Shown here: positions 32,290 through 43,022 of the stretch, one piece after another
Position numbering within the stretch: position 1 is the stretch's first letter
Layout: every line of letters starts with the position of its first letter
Source: Micromonospora lupini str. Lupac 08
GTDB taxonomy: Bacteria > Actinomycetota > Actinomycetes > Mycobacteriales > Micromonosporaceae
Reading direction: 5' to 3'
Length of the DNA: 64,000 bases
Assembly (NCBI RefSeq): GCF_000297395.2
Contig: NZ_HF570108.1
Coordinates: forward strand, 3,080,106 to 3,144,105
The notes under the pieces: generated by a model
Databases searched by the model: none
Told to the model about the DNA's origin: nothing
What the model saw: the letters and a program-made list of their open reading frames with translations, nothing else
Translations under genes and position numbers: made by a program

Positions 32290-34689
32290 ATGTCCGTCCC
32301 AACAGCCATCGCCGTGGCGCGCCGGCTTCTCGCCGGCGCCGCCGCGGTGGCGGTGACCGCTCTGGTCGCCGTGACCGCCTCGGCGTCCCCGGCCCTGGCG
32401 GCCACCACCACTCTCTACGCGTCCCCCACCGGCACCGGCACCACCTGCACGTCCGCCCAACCGTGTTCGTTGACGGCCGCGCAGACCGCCGTGCGGTCGC
32501 TCAACAGCACGATGTCCGGCGACATCGTCGTGGAGCTGGCCGACGGCGTCTACCGGCTCGCGGCGCCGTTCCGGCTGACCGCCGCCGACTCCGGTAACAA
32601 CGGCTACCAGGTGATCTGGCGGGCCGCGGCCTCGGCCCGCCCGACGATCAGCGGCGCCCGGGCGGTCACCGGGTGGTCCCTCGTCGACTCCGGCAAGAAC
32701 ATCTGGCGGGCCAGTGTCCCGGCCGGGCTCGACAGCCGCCAGCTCTACGTCAACGGCGCCATCGCCACCCGGGCGCGCACGGCCGTGAACCGGTCCGACT
32801 TCACGTTCACCACGTCCGGCATGCGGTTCAGCAACAGCGCGCTGAGCTACCTCAACAACGTCGGGAACCAGAACCGGGTCGAGGTGGAGAGCGTCGGCTC
32901 GTTCACCGACCGGTACTCGCCGGTGCAGAGCATCAGCGGCAACTTCCTGACCATGCAGCAGCCGGCCTGGAACAACAACACCTTCGGCTTCGACACCCTG
33001 TCCCGCCCGCACCGGGCCGGACCGTTCTACCTGGAGAACGCGTACGAGTTCCTCGACTCGCCGGGGGAGTGGTACCTCAACCCCGGCAGCGGTCAGCTCA
33101 ACTACATCCCCCTCTCCGGGCAGAACATGAGCTCCGTCAGCGTGGAGCTGCCGCAGCTCCAGTCCCTGGTCAACGTCGGCGGCACCTACGACGCGCCGGC
33201 GCACCACATCTCGTTCAGCGGGATCACCTTCACCGGCACCAGCTGGCTCGGTCCGAGCAGCAGCAACGGTTTCGCCGACCAGCAGACCGGCGCGCACATC
33301 GTCGGCACCTGGGCACGTCCGTCCGACGCGTTGACCTCCTGCCAGGAGGGCTGCCCGCTGTTCGAGGCCACCCGCCCGAGCTGGGCCCAGATGCCGGCGG
33401 CCGTGCAGGTCTCCGCCGCCAACACCATCGCCTTCAGTGACTCGCAGTTCGTCAACCTGGGGCAGACGGCCATCGGTATCGGCAACGACGCCAACGCCCA
33501 CGCCAGCGGCGTCGGCCTCGGTGTCGACAACATCACGGTCACCCGCTCCGAGATCGCCCGCAACTCGGCCGGCGGCGTCGTGGTCGGCGGCGTGCGCGCC
33601 GACGCCCACCACCCCAGCGACCAGCGGATGGTCAACCGGAACGTCACGATCAGCAACAACCGGGTGCACGATCTCGGTCTGGAGTACCGCGGCGTGGTCT
33701 CGATCCTGACCACCTACGTGAACACCTCGCTGGTCTCGCACAACGAGGTCTACAACATGCCGTACACCGGCATGTCGGTCGGCTACGGCTGGGGCGCCAA
33801 CGACGCGGGCGGCAGCCAGCACTACGCGAACCGGGGTCTGTACAACTACCAGCCCCGCTACTCGACGGCGACCACCGCGGCCAACAACCAGGTCGTCGGC
33901 AACTACGTGCACGACGTCATGCAGCAGATGACCGACGGCGGGTGCATCTACACGCTGTCGGCGAACCCCGGCGGGTCCATCACCCAGAACTACTGCCTGC
34001 GGACCAACGGCTGGTTCGGGCTCTACTTCGACGAGGGCTCGCGCTACTACACCGCCCGCAACAACGTGTTCTCGTCCACCGGCACCTGGGCCACCGCCAA
34101 CTACTTCTACGCCGAGAACATGGGCAACTTCACGGTCACCAACAACTGGTCGACCAACGGCAGCACGAACGTGACCAACGGCGACCGCGGCAACGTGGTC
34201 AACAGCAACACCACTGTCTCGAACGGCGCCTGGCCGTCGGGCGCGCAGACGGTCATCAACTCCGCCGGCGTGCAGAGCGGCGGCAGCACCAACCCGCAGA
34301 ACGTGCAGCTCGTCGGCGTCCAGTCGGGTCGTTGCGCCGAGATCGGCAACTCCAGCACCACCAACGGCACGCAGGCCCAGATCTGGGACTGCATCAGTAA
34401 CGCCACCAACCAGCGGTGGACCCATACCGCGAGCCGCCAGCTCATGGTCTACGGCACGAAGTGCCTGGACGCCTCCGGCCAGGGCACCGTCAACGGCACG
34501 AAGGTCGTGATCTGGGACTGCAACGGCGGCACCAACCAGCAGTGGAACGTCAACGCCAACGGCACGATCACCGGCGTGCAGTCGGGTCTCTGCCTGGACG
34601 CCAACGGCGCCGCGACGGCGAACGGCACGAAGTTGATCCTCTGGGCCTGCAGCGGCGGCACCAACCAGCAGTGGCAGTTGCGCAGCTGA
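32290..34689 (+). CDS. Secreted right-handed beta-helix protein (GH141-like) with C-terminal ricin-B lectin
   Basis: A 799-residue protein with a signal peptide (to ~ALAA, residue 38). The beta-helix region (~40-660) carries SRQLYVNGAIATRAR, MQQPAWNNNTFG and MPYTGMSVGYGWGAND. It is clearly paralogous to the beta-helix protein about 16 kb upstream but ends in a ricin-type trefoil (~670-799, three Q-x-W repeats) instead of NEW3-like modules. GH141 assignment is by resemblance; fucosidase or xylanase are both possible. AGGAG precedes the ATG. It has its own LacI-type operator. Confidence 0.78.
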   Translation: MSVPTAIAVARRLLAGAAAVAVTALVAVTASASPALAATTTLYASPTGTGTTCTSAQPCSLTAAQTAVRSLNSTMSGDIVVELADGVYRLAAPFRLTAADSGNNGYQVIWRAAASARPTISGARAVTGWSLVDSGKNIWRASVPAGLDSRQLYVNGAIATRARTAVNRSDFTFTTSGMRFSNSALSYLNNVGNQNRVEVESVGSFTDRYSPVQSISGNFLTMQQPAWNNNTFGFDTLSRPHRAGPFYLENAYEFLDSPGEWYLNPGSGQLNYIPLSGQNMSSVSVELPQLQSLVNVGGTYDAPAHHISFSGITFTGTSWLGPSSSNGFADQQTGAHIVGTWARPSDALTSCQEGCPLFEATRPSWAQMPAAVQVSAANTIAFSDSQFVNLGQTAIGIGNDANAHASGVGLGVDNITVTRSEIARNSAGGVVVGGVRADAHHPSDQRMVNRNVTISNNRVHDLGLEYRGVVSILTTYVNTSLVSHNEVYNMPYTGMSVGYGWGANDAGGSQHYANRGLYNYQPRYSTATTAANNQVVGNYVHDVMQQMTDGGCIYTLSANPGGSITQNYCLRTNGWFGLYFDEGSRYYTARNNVFSSTGTWATANYFYAENMGNFTVTNNWSTNGSTNVTNGDRGNVVNSNTTVSNGAWPSGAQTVINSAGVQSGGSTNPQNVQLVGVQSGRCAEIGNSSTTNGTQAQIWDCISNATNQRWTHTASRQLMVYGTKCLDASGQGTVNGTKVVIWDCNGGTNQQWNVNANGTITGVQSGLCLDANGAATANGTKLILWACSGGTNQQWQLRS

Positions 34690-34698
34690 CATCTGGTT

Positions 34699-34729
34699 CG
34701 CCCCGGCCGGCCGCACCCCGGCCGGGGCG
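34699..34729 (+). terminator. Hairpin after the beta-helix/ricin gene
   Basis: A perfect 12-bp stem, CGCCCCGGCCGG and complement, with a 7-nt loop, 10 bp after the stop codon. A second, looser dyad (CGGCAGCA/TGCTGCCG) lies just beyond. Confidence 0.75.
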
Positions 34730-34793
34730 ACCCGGCAGCAGGCCCCCACTGGCCGGGGCCCACCAATTGCTGCCGGTCATCGACCAGCGGCTG

Positions 34794-34807
34794 TGTTAAC
34801 GCTAACC
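34794..34807. promoter_or_regulatory. LacI-family operator (lectin-CE1 gene)
   Basis: TGTTAACGCTAACC, 50 bp upstream of the start, matches the secreted-enzyme operator consensus with one deviating end base. Confidence 0.75.
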
Positions 34808-34856
34808 GAACAGGTCACCCCCCGTCCCCACGGGTGTCCAGCAAGGGAGTGAATTC

Positions 34857-36230
34857 ATGGAATCCAACGGCGCGGTTCATTCCGTCGCCCCGCCGCAGCG
34901 TCGCTGGCGGTCGGGACTGGCCGCCGTGGCGGCGACGGTGCTCGCCGCCGGCACCCTCGTCGCGGTGAACGCGACGCCCGCGGCCGCGGCGACTGTGGAC
35001 ACCAACGCCTGGTACGTCCTGGTCAACCGCAACAGCGGCAAGGCGCTCGACGTGTACGGCCAGTCCACCAGCGACGGCGCGCGGATCACCCAGTGGACGC
35101 GCAACAACGGCACCAACCAGCAGTGGCAGTTCGTGGATTCCGGCGGCGGCTTCTACCGGTTGAAGTCGCGACTCTCCGGCAAGGTCCTCGACGTCACCGG
35201 CGCGTCGACCACCGACGGGGCGGCGATCGTGCAGTGGACCGACAACAACGCCTCCAACCAGCAGTTCCGGCTGGCCGACTCCGACGCCGGAAACGTGCGG
35301 CTGATCGGCCGGCAGAGCGGCAAGGCCGTGGAGGTCCAGGGCGCCTCGACCGCCGACGGCGCCAACGTCGTCCAGTACGCCGACACGGGCGGCGCCAACC
35401 AGCAGTGGCAGCTGGCCAAGGTGTCCGGTGACACCGGCACCGGTGGAGGGTGCGGCAAGAGCCCCACGCTGGCCAGCGGCACCCACACGATCCAGAGCAA
35501 CGGCAAGAGCCGCAGCTTCATCCTGCGGGTTCCCGCCAACTACAACAACAGCACCCGCTACCGGTTGATCTTCGCCTTCCACTGGCGGGGCGGTACCGCG
35601 GCCGAGGTCAACTCGGGTGGCACGAGTGGGACTCCGTGGTCGTACTACGGGCAGCAGGAGCAGTCGAACAACACCGCGATCCTCGTCGCGCCGCAGGGTC
35701 TCGGCAACGGCTGGGCCAACTCCGGCGGCGAGGACATCACCTTCGTCGACGACATGATCCGGTTGATCGAGGGCAGCCTCTGCGTCAACACGACGCAGCG
35801 TTTCGCGCTCGGCTTCAGCTACGGCGGGGGCATGAGCTACGCGCTGGCGTGTGCGCGGGCGAACGTGTTCCGGGCGGTGGCGGTCTTCAGCGGCGCCCAG
35901 CTCAGCGGGTGCAGCGGCGGCACGCAGCCCATCGCGTACTTCGGTCTGCACGGCATCACCGACTCGGTGCTCAACATCTCCTCGGGTCGGTCGTTGCGGG
36001 ACACGTTCGTCCGCAACAACGGCTGCACCGCGCAGAGTCCGCGGGAGCCGGCCTCGGGCAGTCGCACCCACATCACCACCGCCTACTCCGGGTGCCGGGC
36101 CGGATATCCGGTGCAGTGGGCGGCGTTCGACAACGGCCACATGCCGGGGCCGGTGGACGGCACGTACGCCGAGAGCGGCATCACGACCTGGACCAAGGGC
36201 GAGGTGTGGCGGTTCTTTTCGCAGTTCTAG
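34857..36230 (+). CDS. Secreted CE1-type esterase (feruloyl esterase/LpqC-like) with N-terminal ricin-B lectin
   Basis: A 457-residue protein. A long signal peptide ends at ~AAAA (45). A ricin-type trefoil (~50-187, Q-x-W/Q-x-F motifs) comes first, then an alpha/beta-hydrolase domain (~205-457). The nucleophile is S321 in GFSYGGG; the domain matches the polyhydroxybutyrate-depolymerase/feruloyl-esterase group (CE1). It probably removes ferulic or acetyl groups from arabinoxylan. The lectin-first order is less common in this group. It has its own LacI-type operator. Confidence 0.85.
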   Translation: MESNGAVHSVAPPQRRWRSGLAAVAATVLAAGTLVAVNATPAAAATVDTNAWYVLVNRNSGKALDVYGQSTSDGARITQWTRNNGTNQQWQFVDSGGGFYRLKSRLSGKVLDVTGASTTDGAAIVQWTDNNASNQQFRLADSDAGNVRLIGRQSGKAVEVQGASTADGANVVQYADTGGANQQWQLAKVSGDTGTGGGCGKSPTLASGTHTIQSNGKSRSFILRVPANYNNSTRYRLIFAFHWRGGTAAEVNSGGTSGTPWSYYGQQEQSNNTAILVAPQGLGNGWANSGGEDITFVDDMIRLIEGSLCVNTTQRFALGFSYGGGMSYALACARANVFRAVAVFSGAQLSGCSGGTQPIAYFGLHGITDSVLNISSGRSLRDTFVRNNGCTAQSPREPASGSRTHITTAYSGCRAGYPVQWAAFDNGHMPGPVDGTYAESGITTWTKGEVWRFFSQF

Positions 36231-36310
36231 CGATCCCGCTCGGCGACCGCGACCTCGTCGCGCCGACGCCTGAGCGTCGACGCGCGGTGGCCGGTTGACG
36301 GCTCGCCGGC

Positions 36311-36347
36311 AGGGGCGGCGTCCGGTCACGCGACCGGGGCCGCCCCT
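36311..36347 (+). terminator. Hairpin after the esterase gene
   Basis: AGGGGCGGC and CCGGTC pair with GACCGG and CCGCCCCT across a small internal bulge, followed by GTTGTCGTT. Positioned 80 bp after the stop. Confidence 0.7.
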
Positions 36348-36417
36348 GTTGTCGTTGGGGACCAGCACCTCGATACATGGAAGTAGTTGAATTCAACGTA
36401 ACGGCTCCGTAATATGA

Positions 36418-38187
<1,770 letters not shown>

Positions 38188-38198
38188 CGGCAGTGGTG

Positions 38199-38240
38199 AC
38201 AGGTCCGGGCCGGGGCGACGTCGTCCCGGCCCGGACCTGT
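38199..38240. terminator. Bidirectional hairpin between convergent genes
   Basis: A perfect 16-bp stem (ACAGGTCCGGGCCGGG and complement) with a 10-nt loop. It separates the GH27 gene from the convergent GH32-like gene. Confidence 0.85.
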
Positions 38241-38301
38241 GTCGTCGGGTGGGATCGATGCCCGCCGCGCCGACGACCGAGTGCGCAGAACCGTCCGCGC
38301 G

Positions 38302-39255
38302 TCAGGTCGCGTCGATCGCCGCCGTCGCGTCGAGGGTCAGCCCGGTCGACGCGTGGTAGCGCACCGGGATGGGATCGGTGAGTTCGCCGACGAACGTCCC
38401 GTCGACGTGGTCGAGGAAGCCGATGAGAGACCAGTCGCCCGCCGGTCCGGGGAGCAGCCGGGGCGCGTACAGGTGCGGGTGCGTGACCGGCCGGGCGGCC
38501 GCGACGTCCCACGGGCCGCGGACGCTCTGCCCGGTCGCCACCCAGATCCGGTGGTCGTCGCGCCGGGCGCTGACCGTCGCGTCGGTGGAGAACAGCAGCA
38601 GGGGTTGCCCGTCGACGACCGCGACCTGGGGCACCTCCAGGTGACCGAACCCCGCAGGCGTCGACAGCGGCGGCCGGACGGTCCAGGTGAGCAGGTCGGG
38701 GGAGGTGGCGTGACCGACGACGCCCCGCGTGTCCGCCGCACCCGTGTCGGCGCGTGCCGTGATCAGCATGTGCCAGCCGTCGCCGTCCGGGTCGGGGAAG
38801 ACCCAGGGATCGCGCCACGCCTGCTCGTACCACAGGTCGGTGTCGAGCAGCTCGTACCACGTCGGGTCGGCCTGCGCGACCGGCTCGGAACCGTGTCGGT
38901 GCCAGGTCGTCAGGTCGTCGGAGACGGCGAGACCGATCCGTTGGACGAGCCCGTCCTCGGCGCGGGAGACCCCGGTGTAGTACAGGTACCACCGACCGTC
39001 CGGGCCGCGCACGGTGCACCCGGTCCAGGTCGCGAGGTCGTCCCAGGCCGGCGCGTCGGCGGGGACGACGGCGTCGGCGACCAGCTGCCACGTGCGCAGG
39101 TCCGTCGAGACGGCGTGGCCGATCGAGGCGCGGCGGTGGCGGCGGTGCGGGTCGTGCAGGGCGCGGGAGGCGCGCAGGAAGAACACGTGCCAGAGGCCGT
39201 TGTCGTCCCGCGCGTACCAGCTGTCCCACACCCAGTGGTCGGCTAGACGAAGCAT
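38302..39255 (-). CDS. Cytoplasmic GH32-like (five-blade propeller) glycosidase
   Basis: A 317-residue protein without a signal peptide. The start (HWVWDSWYARD, WHVFFL) carries the nucleophile-type Asp, and WYEQAWRDPWVFPD resembles the RDP motif of clan GH-J (GH32/GH68). This suggests a beta-fructosidase-like enzyme acting on an imported glycoside. A LacI operator lies 16 bp before the ATG, and the lacI-type gene sits just upstream on the same strand, so it belongs to the same sugar regulon as the divergent CUT1 importer. Confidence 0.78.
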   Translation of the reverse strand: MLRLADHWVWDSWYARDDNGLWHVFFLRASRALHDPHRRHRRASIGHAVSTDLRTWQLVADAVVPADAPAWDDLATWTGCTVRGPDGRWYLYYTGVSRAEDGLVQRIGLAVSDDLTTWHRHGSEPVAQADPTWYELLDTDLWYEQAWRDPWVFPDPDGDGWHMLITARADTGAADTRGVVGHATSPDLLTWTVRPPLSTPAGFGHLEVPQVAVVDGQPLLLFSTDATVSARRDDHRIWVATGQSVRGPWDVAAARPVTHPHLYAPRLLPGPAGDWSLIGFLDHVDGTFVGELTDPIPVRYHASTGLTLDATAAIDAT

Positions 39256-39271
39256 GGCCGGAAACGTAGCA

Positions 39272-39285
39272 CTAAACCGGTTTAG
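39272..39285. promoter_or_regulatory. LacI operator of the GH32-like gene
   Basis: CTAAACCGGTTTAG is a perfect 14-bp palindrome with the central CG of LacI sites, immediately upstream of the GH32-like gene. The arms match those of the site before the importer operon. Confidence 0.85.
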
Positions 39286-39321
39286 CGGACGAGGGGCGCA
39301 AGCCCGGGGCCGTGGCCCAGG

Positions 39322-40347
39322 TCAGCCGGCGGGGGGCGCGAGGGACCGGCGTCGGCGCAGCGGCATCGCGACGAGTGACGGCTCGGCGGGGCCGCCGTCG
39401 AGGAGCAGCTCGACAGCGCGCCGCCCCATCTGCTCGTGGGGCAGCGCCGTGGTGGCCAGGCTGGGGCGCAGCCAGGCGGCGATCGGGTCGTCGTCGAACG
39501 AGATCACCGAGATGTCGTCCGGGACGCTCAGGCCCGCCTCGCCGAGCGCCTGGTACGCGCCGAAGGCCAGCCGGTCGTTCATGCAGATGACCGCGCTGGG
39601 GCGCGACGGCCTGCTCAGGAGCCCGCGCATGGCCGCGTAGCCGTGCTCGGGCAGCCACTCGGTGCAGAAGCACTCGGCGAGGAGGCTGACGCCCGCCTCG
39701 TCCAGCGCCTGCTGGATGCCGCCCAGGCGGGCCCGGGCGGCGAGGGAGACCTCCGGATCGTCCTCCTTGAGCCGGTTGCGGCCGATCAGCGCGATGGCGT
39801 CGCGGTGGCCGTGCTCCAACAGGGCGGCGGCCACGGAGCGACCGGCCCGGTCGTCGTCGGGAAGGACGCAGGGCAGGCCGTCGGCGCTGGTGGCGTTGAG
39901 CAGCACCACCGGGCCGCCGAGGATGGCCGGGGGCACCGTCAGCCGCCGGGTGGCCATGGCGGCGTAGATGACTCCGTCGACCTGTCGGTCGAGCATGGCC
40001 TCGATGGCGTACTGCTCGAACGTCGCGTCGCCCTGCGTCTCGGTGATGAGCAGCACGTGGTCCCGCTCCCGGGCCGCGTCGAGCGCGCCCCGGATGAGAC
40101 CGCCGGCGAAGCGGGTGGTGGCGACGATGTCGGAGACGAACGCGATGGTCGCGGTCTTGCGGGTACGCAGGCTGCGCGCCGCGAGGTTGGGCCGGTAGCC
40201 CAGCTCCTCGGCCGCGGCGAACACGCGCTGGTGTGCCTCGGCCGAGAGCCGCGTGCCCTCCCTGCCGTTGAGCACCATCGACGCGGCGGTCTTGGACAGC
40301 CCGGCTCGCCGCGCGACGTCGGCAAGGGTTGCTCTGTTGCGGCCCAT
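39322..40347 (-). CDS. LacI-family transcriptional repressor
   Basis: A 341-residue repressor. The helix-turn-helix is ATLADVARRAGLSKTAASMVL, the hinge helix NLAARSLRT, and the sugar-binding core covers ~62-330. It lies between two matching palindromes: one before the GH32-like gene, one before the divergent CUT1 operon. These are its likely operators and would give local, sugar-inducible control and autoregulation. Its operators differ from the TGTTAnCGnTAACA sites elsewhere in the window. Confidence 0.93.
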   Translation of the reverse strand: MGRNRATLADVARRAGLSKTAASMVLNGREGTRLSAEAHQRVFAAAEELGYRPNLAARSLRTRKTATIAFVSDIVATTRFAGGLIRGALDAARERDHVLLITETQGDATFEQYAIEAMLDRQVDGVIYAAMATRRLTVPPAILGGPVVLLNATSADGLPCVLPDDDRAGRSVAAALLEHGHRDAIALIGRNRLKEDDPEVSLAARARLGGIQQALDEAGVSLLAECFCTEWLPEHGYAAMRGLLSRPSRPSAVICMNDRLAFGAYQALGEAGLSVPDDISVISFDDDPIAAWLRPSLATTALPHEQMGRRAVELLLDGGPAEPSLVAMPLRRRRSLAPPAG

Positions 40348-40480
40348 CAGTCCTCCGAATCAGGCGCGGTGCCACGGCTCCGCTCCCGCCCATCATGATG
40401 CGTCGGTGCCCGGAGCCTGGCCCCGGTCGGGTCGGGCGTGGCGTGACGTCGATGTTTCCGGACCGTTGCCAAGGTTGTCC

Positions 40481-40509
40481 TTGACAGCCTCCCGTGTCAC
40501 GCGCATGCT
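40481..40509 (+). promoter_or_regulatory. Candidate promoter of the second CUT1 operon
   Basis: A perfect TTGACA -35 is followed, after 17 nt, by a weak -10-like CATGCT. The LacI operator begins 3 bp downstream, where bound repressor would block initiation. Confidence 0.45.
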
Positions 40510-40511
40510 CT

Positions 40512-40527
40512 GCTAAATCAGTTTAGC
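40512..40527. promoter_or_regulatory. LacI operator of the second CUT1 operon
   Basis: GCTAAATCAGTTTAGC has perfect 6-bp arms (GCTAAA/TTTAGC) and the same arms as the palindrome before the GH32-like gene; only the centre differs. Confidence 0.78.
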
Positions 40528-40719
40528 GGCCACTTTTGGCGCGTCCGGAGCCGTCGTCGGTCGCCGTGTCGAGGGTCAGAGGTGGCCGGAACGAGTGCTG
40601 CGGCGGGATGACCTGTCACGACGTTCCGGTCGTGGCTGTGCACCCGGTCGCGGTGGTCCCGGTGGAGCCGTCGCGCGGCCAAGGGTCGCGGGCGCGCGGA
40701 GGAATCTAGGAGTCATGAA

Positions 40720-42075
40720 ATGGCAGAATTGCTGACGAAACTCCCGCGACGCAGAGCGGTGATCCTCGCGCCACTGCTGGCGATCGGGCTCGCCGCGACG
40801 GCGTGCAGCGCGCCGGGAGCCGACCGGTCGTCGACCGCCGGGCCCGACGCCGCCGTCAAGACCGACCTGGGCACCGCGCCGATCAAGCTGGAGATGTACG
40901 CGGAGACCGGCTTCCCACTGGCCAAGGCGCTCGCCGACGAGTTCTCCAAGCAGTACCCGAACGTCACGTTCGCCATCCGTGAGGACCAGTTCACGGTGAT
41001 CGTGGAGAACGCGCCGCGCGTGATGGCCTCGGACAACGCGCCGGACATCATCCGGCTCCCCACGATGGTCGACCTGGTCAAGGACGACCTGCTCAAGAAC
41101 CTCGACCCGTACGTCACGGCGTACGGCTGGGACAAGTTCCCGGCCTCGCAGCTCGTGCAGTTGCGCGTCGGCGAGAACACCAGGGGCACCGGCTCGCTCT
41201 ACGGCATGGGGCTCGGCTACAGCGTCACAGGCGTCTTCTACAACAAGAAGCTGGCCAGCCAGGTCGGCATGACCCAGCCGCCGGCCACCGTCGCCGAGTT
41301 CGAGCAGCTGCTGGCGAAGGCCAAGACCGGCGGGGTCCAGCCGATCATGCAGTTCAACAAGAACACCGCCGGCATCAACTTCCCGCACCAGGCGCTGCAG
41401 AACCAGTTCGGCGACCCGGCCCAGGTCGCCGACTGGATCTTCCAGAAGCCGGGGGCGACGTTCGACACCCCGGCCGCGTTGAAGGCCACCCAGAGCATCC
41501 AGAAGTGGGCCCAGGCCGGCTACTTCCCGAAGGACGCCAACGCCCTGGACTACGCGGGCATGGTGGGGCAGTTCCAGAAGGGCAACGGCCTGTTCATGTT
41601 CAACGGCGACTGGGAGTCGGCAAACCTCGACAAGGCGATGCCCGGCAACGTGGGCTTCTTCCTGTTCCCGGCCGAGACCGCCGGCGGCAGGCACGTCGCG
41701 ATGTCCGCCCCCAACACGTTCGGCGTCTCCGCGAAGGCCAAGAACCCGGACGCCGCCGCGTACTTCCTGAACTGGGTCCACACCGACGCCAAGGCCCGGG
41801 AGATCGCCGTGACGGTCGGCGGTTCCAGCCCGGGCGGTCCGAGCGACCTCCCGGTGCCGGCCGCCGCCCCGAACACCGTGCTGGCCGAGACCCTCAAGGC
41901 GGCGCAGCAGCTCGGCGCCGAGAACGGCGCGGTGGACTTCACCGCGAACGCGACCGGCGGCATCTTCGCCGCTGCGATCACGCCGGAGATGCAGAAGCTG
42001 GTCGCCGGCCAGCAGACGCCCGAGGGGTACGTGAAGGCGGTCCAGGCCGAGTACGCGAAGGAACTGTCCCGATGA
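40720..42075 (+). CDS. CUT1 ABC importer solute-binding lipoprotein
   Basis: A 451-residue sugar-binding lipoprotein. A basic N-terminus, hydrophobic stretch and lipobox (LAATAC, Cys ~29) are seen, then an extracellular-solute-binding family 1 fold (GYSVTGVFYNKKLASQ, GQFQKGNGLFMFNGDW). ATG with AGGAG 6 nt upstream; an overlapping ATG 5 bases earlier is out of frame. Probably binds the oligosaccharide that the GH32-like enzyme hydrolyses. Confidence 0.9.
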   Translation: MAELLTKLPRRRAVILAPLLAIGLAATACSAPGADRSSTAGPDAAVKTDLGTAPIKLEMYAETGFPLAKALADEFSKQYPNVTFAIREDQFTVIVENAPRVMASDNAPDIIRLPTMVDLVKDDLLKNLDPYVTAYGWDKFPASQLVQLRVGENTRGTGSLYGMGLGYSVTGVFYNKKLASQVGMTQPPATVAEFEQLLAKAKTGGVQPIMQFNKNTAGINFPHQALQNQFGDPAQVADWIFQKPGATFDTPAALKATQSIQKWAQAGYFPKDANALDYAGMVGQFQKGNGLFMFNGDWESANLDKAMPGNVGFFLFPAETAGGRHVAMSAPNTFGVSAKAKNPDAAAYFLNWVHTDAKAREIAVTVGGSSPGGPSDLPVPAAAPNTVLAETLKAAQQLGAENGAVDFTANATGGIFAAAITPEMQKLVAGQQTPEGYVKAVQAEYAKELSR

Positions 42076-43022
42076 CGTCTGCCCTCGGCAGCGCACCGAC
42101 CGGGCAGGACCACCGTGCCCGTCCGATCCCCACGCGGGCCCACCGACGCCGGTGGGCCCGCGCGGCCGGGACCGGCTGGTTGTACGTCCTGCCCGCCCTG
42201 GTGATGTACGCGGTCTTCGTCCTGCGCCCCCTTGCGCTCACGGTCCAGTACTCGCTCTACGACTGGAACGGGATCGGCGTCGCCCGCTGGGCGGGGCTGG
42301 ACAACTACGTCACCGTGTTCACCGACAGCGACCTGCTGAAGATCATCTCCAACGCGATCATCCTGATCGTCTTCTTCAGCCTCGTCCCGGTCGCGCTCGG
42401 ACTGCTGGTGGCGAGCCTGGTCCGCCGGATCACCACCGGCGCGTTCGGGACCGTGGTCCGGACGATCCTGTTCCTACCGCAGGTCATCCCGCTCGTCGCG
42501 GCAGGCATCGCGTGGAGCTGGCTGCTCTCGACAAACGGGCTGGTCAACCAGGTGTTGCGCGCGCTCGGGCTGGGTGGCGTCGCCCGCGCGTGGCTCGGCG
42601 ACTTCGACACCGCGCTGCCCGCCGTCGGCGTGATCGGCGCCTGGGTCCTGCTCGGGCTCTGCACGATCCTGCTGGTGACCGGCATGAGCAAGATCGATCC
42701 GGCGCTCTACGAGGCCGCCCGCCTGGACGGCGCGGGGCCGGTCCGTGAGTTCCTCGCGGTGACCCTGCCCAGCCTGCGCCAGGAGATCGGGGTCTGCCTC
42801 ACCGTCACGATCATCGCCGCCCTGGCGAGCTTCGACATCGTCTACATCTCCACAAGCGGAGGCCCGGGTCTGCAGACCACAGTTCCCGGTCTGGAGATCT
42901 ACCGCCTCGCCTTCTCGCAGCGTCAGGTCGGACTGGCCTCGGCCCTCGCCGTCGTGCTCATGCTGCTGGTGCTGGCGTTCGTGCTGCCGATCCAGCGACT
43001 GACCCGGGGGGAGAAGCCGTGA
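42072..43022 (+). CDS. CUT1 ABC importer permease (MalF type)
   Basis: A 316-residue membrane protein with about six helices and the EAA loop ALYEAARLDGAGPVREFLAVTLP. The ATG overlaps the binding-protein stop (ATGA) and the stop overlaps the next GTG (GTGA), so the three transport genes are translationally coupled. Confidence 0.9.
   Translation: MTSALGSAPTGQDHRARPIPTRAHRRRWARAAGTGWLYVLPALVMYAVFVLRPLALTVQYSLYDWNGIGVARWAGLDNYVTVFTDSDLLKIISNAIILIVFFSLVPVALGLLVASLVRRITTGAFGTVVRTILFLPQVIPLVAAGIAWSWLLSTNGLVNQVLRALGLGGVARAWLGDFDTALPAVGVIGAWVLLGLCTILLVTGMSKIDPALYEAARLDGAGPVREFLAVTLPSLRQEIGVCLTVTIIAALASFDIVYISTSGGPGLQTTVPGLEIYRLAFSQRQVGLASALAVVLMLLVLAFVLPIQRLTRGEKP

Larger units (their letters stand above)
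40348..40719. promoter_or_regulatory. Divergent lacI / CUT1 control region
   Basis: A 372-bp gap without a gene. It holds a candidate rightward promoter and a LacI operator, a 10-bp palindrome CATCATGATG near the repressor start, and a loose inverted repeat (CCGGAACG/CGTTCCGG) nearer the importer. Confidence 0.6.
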
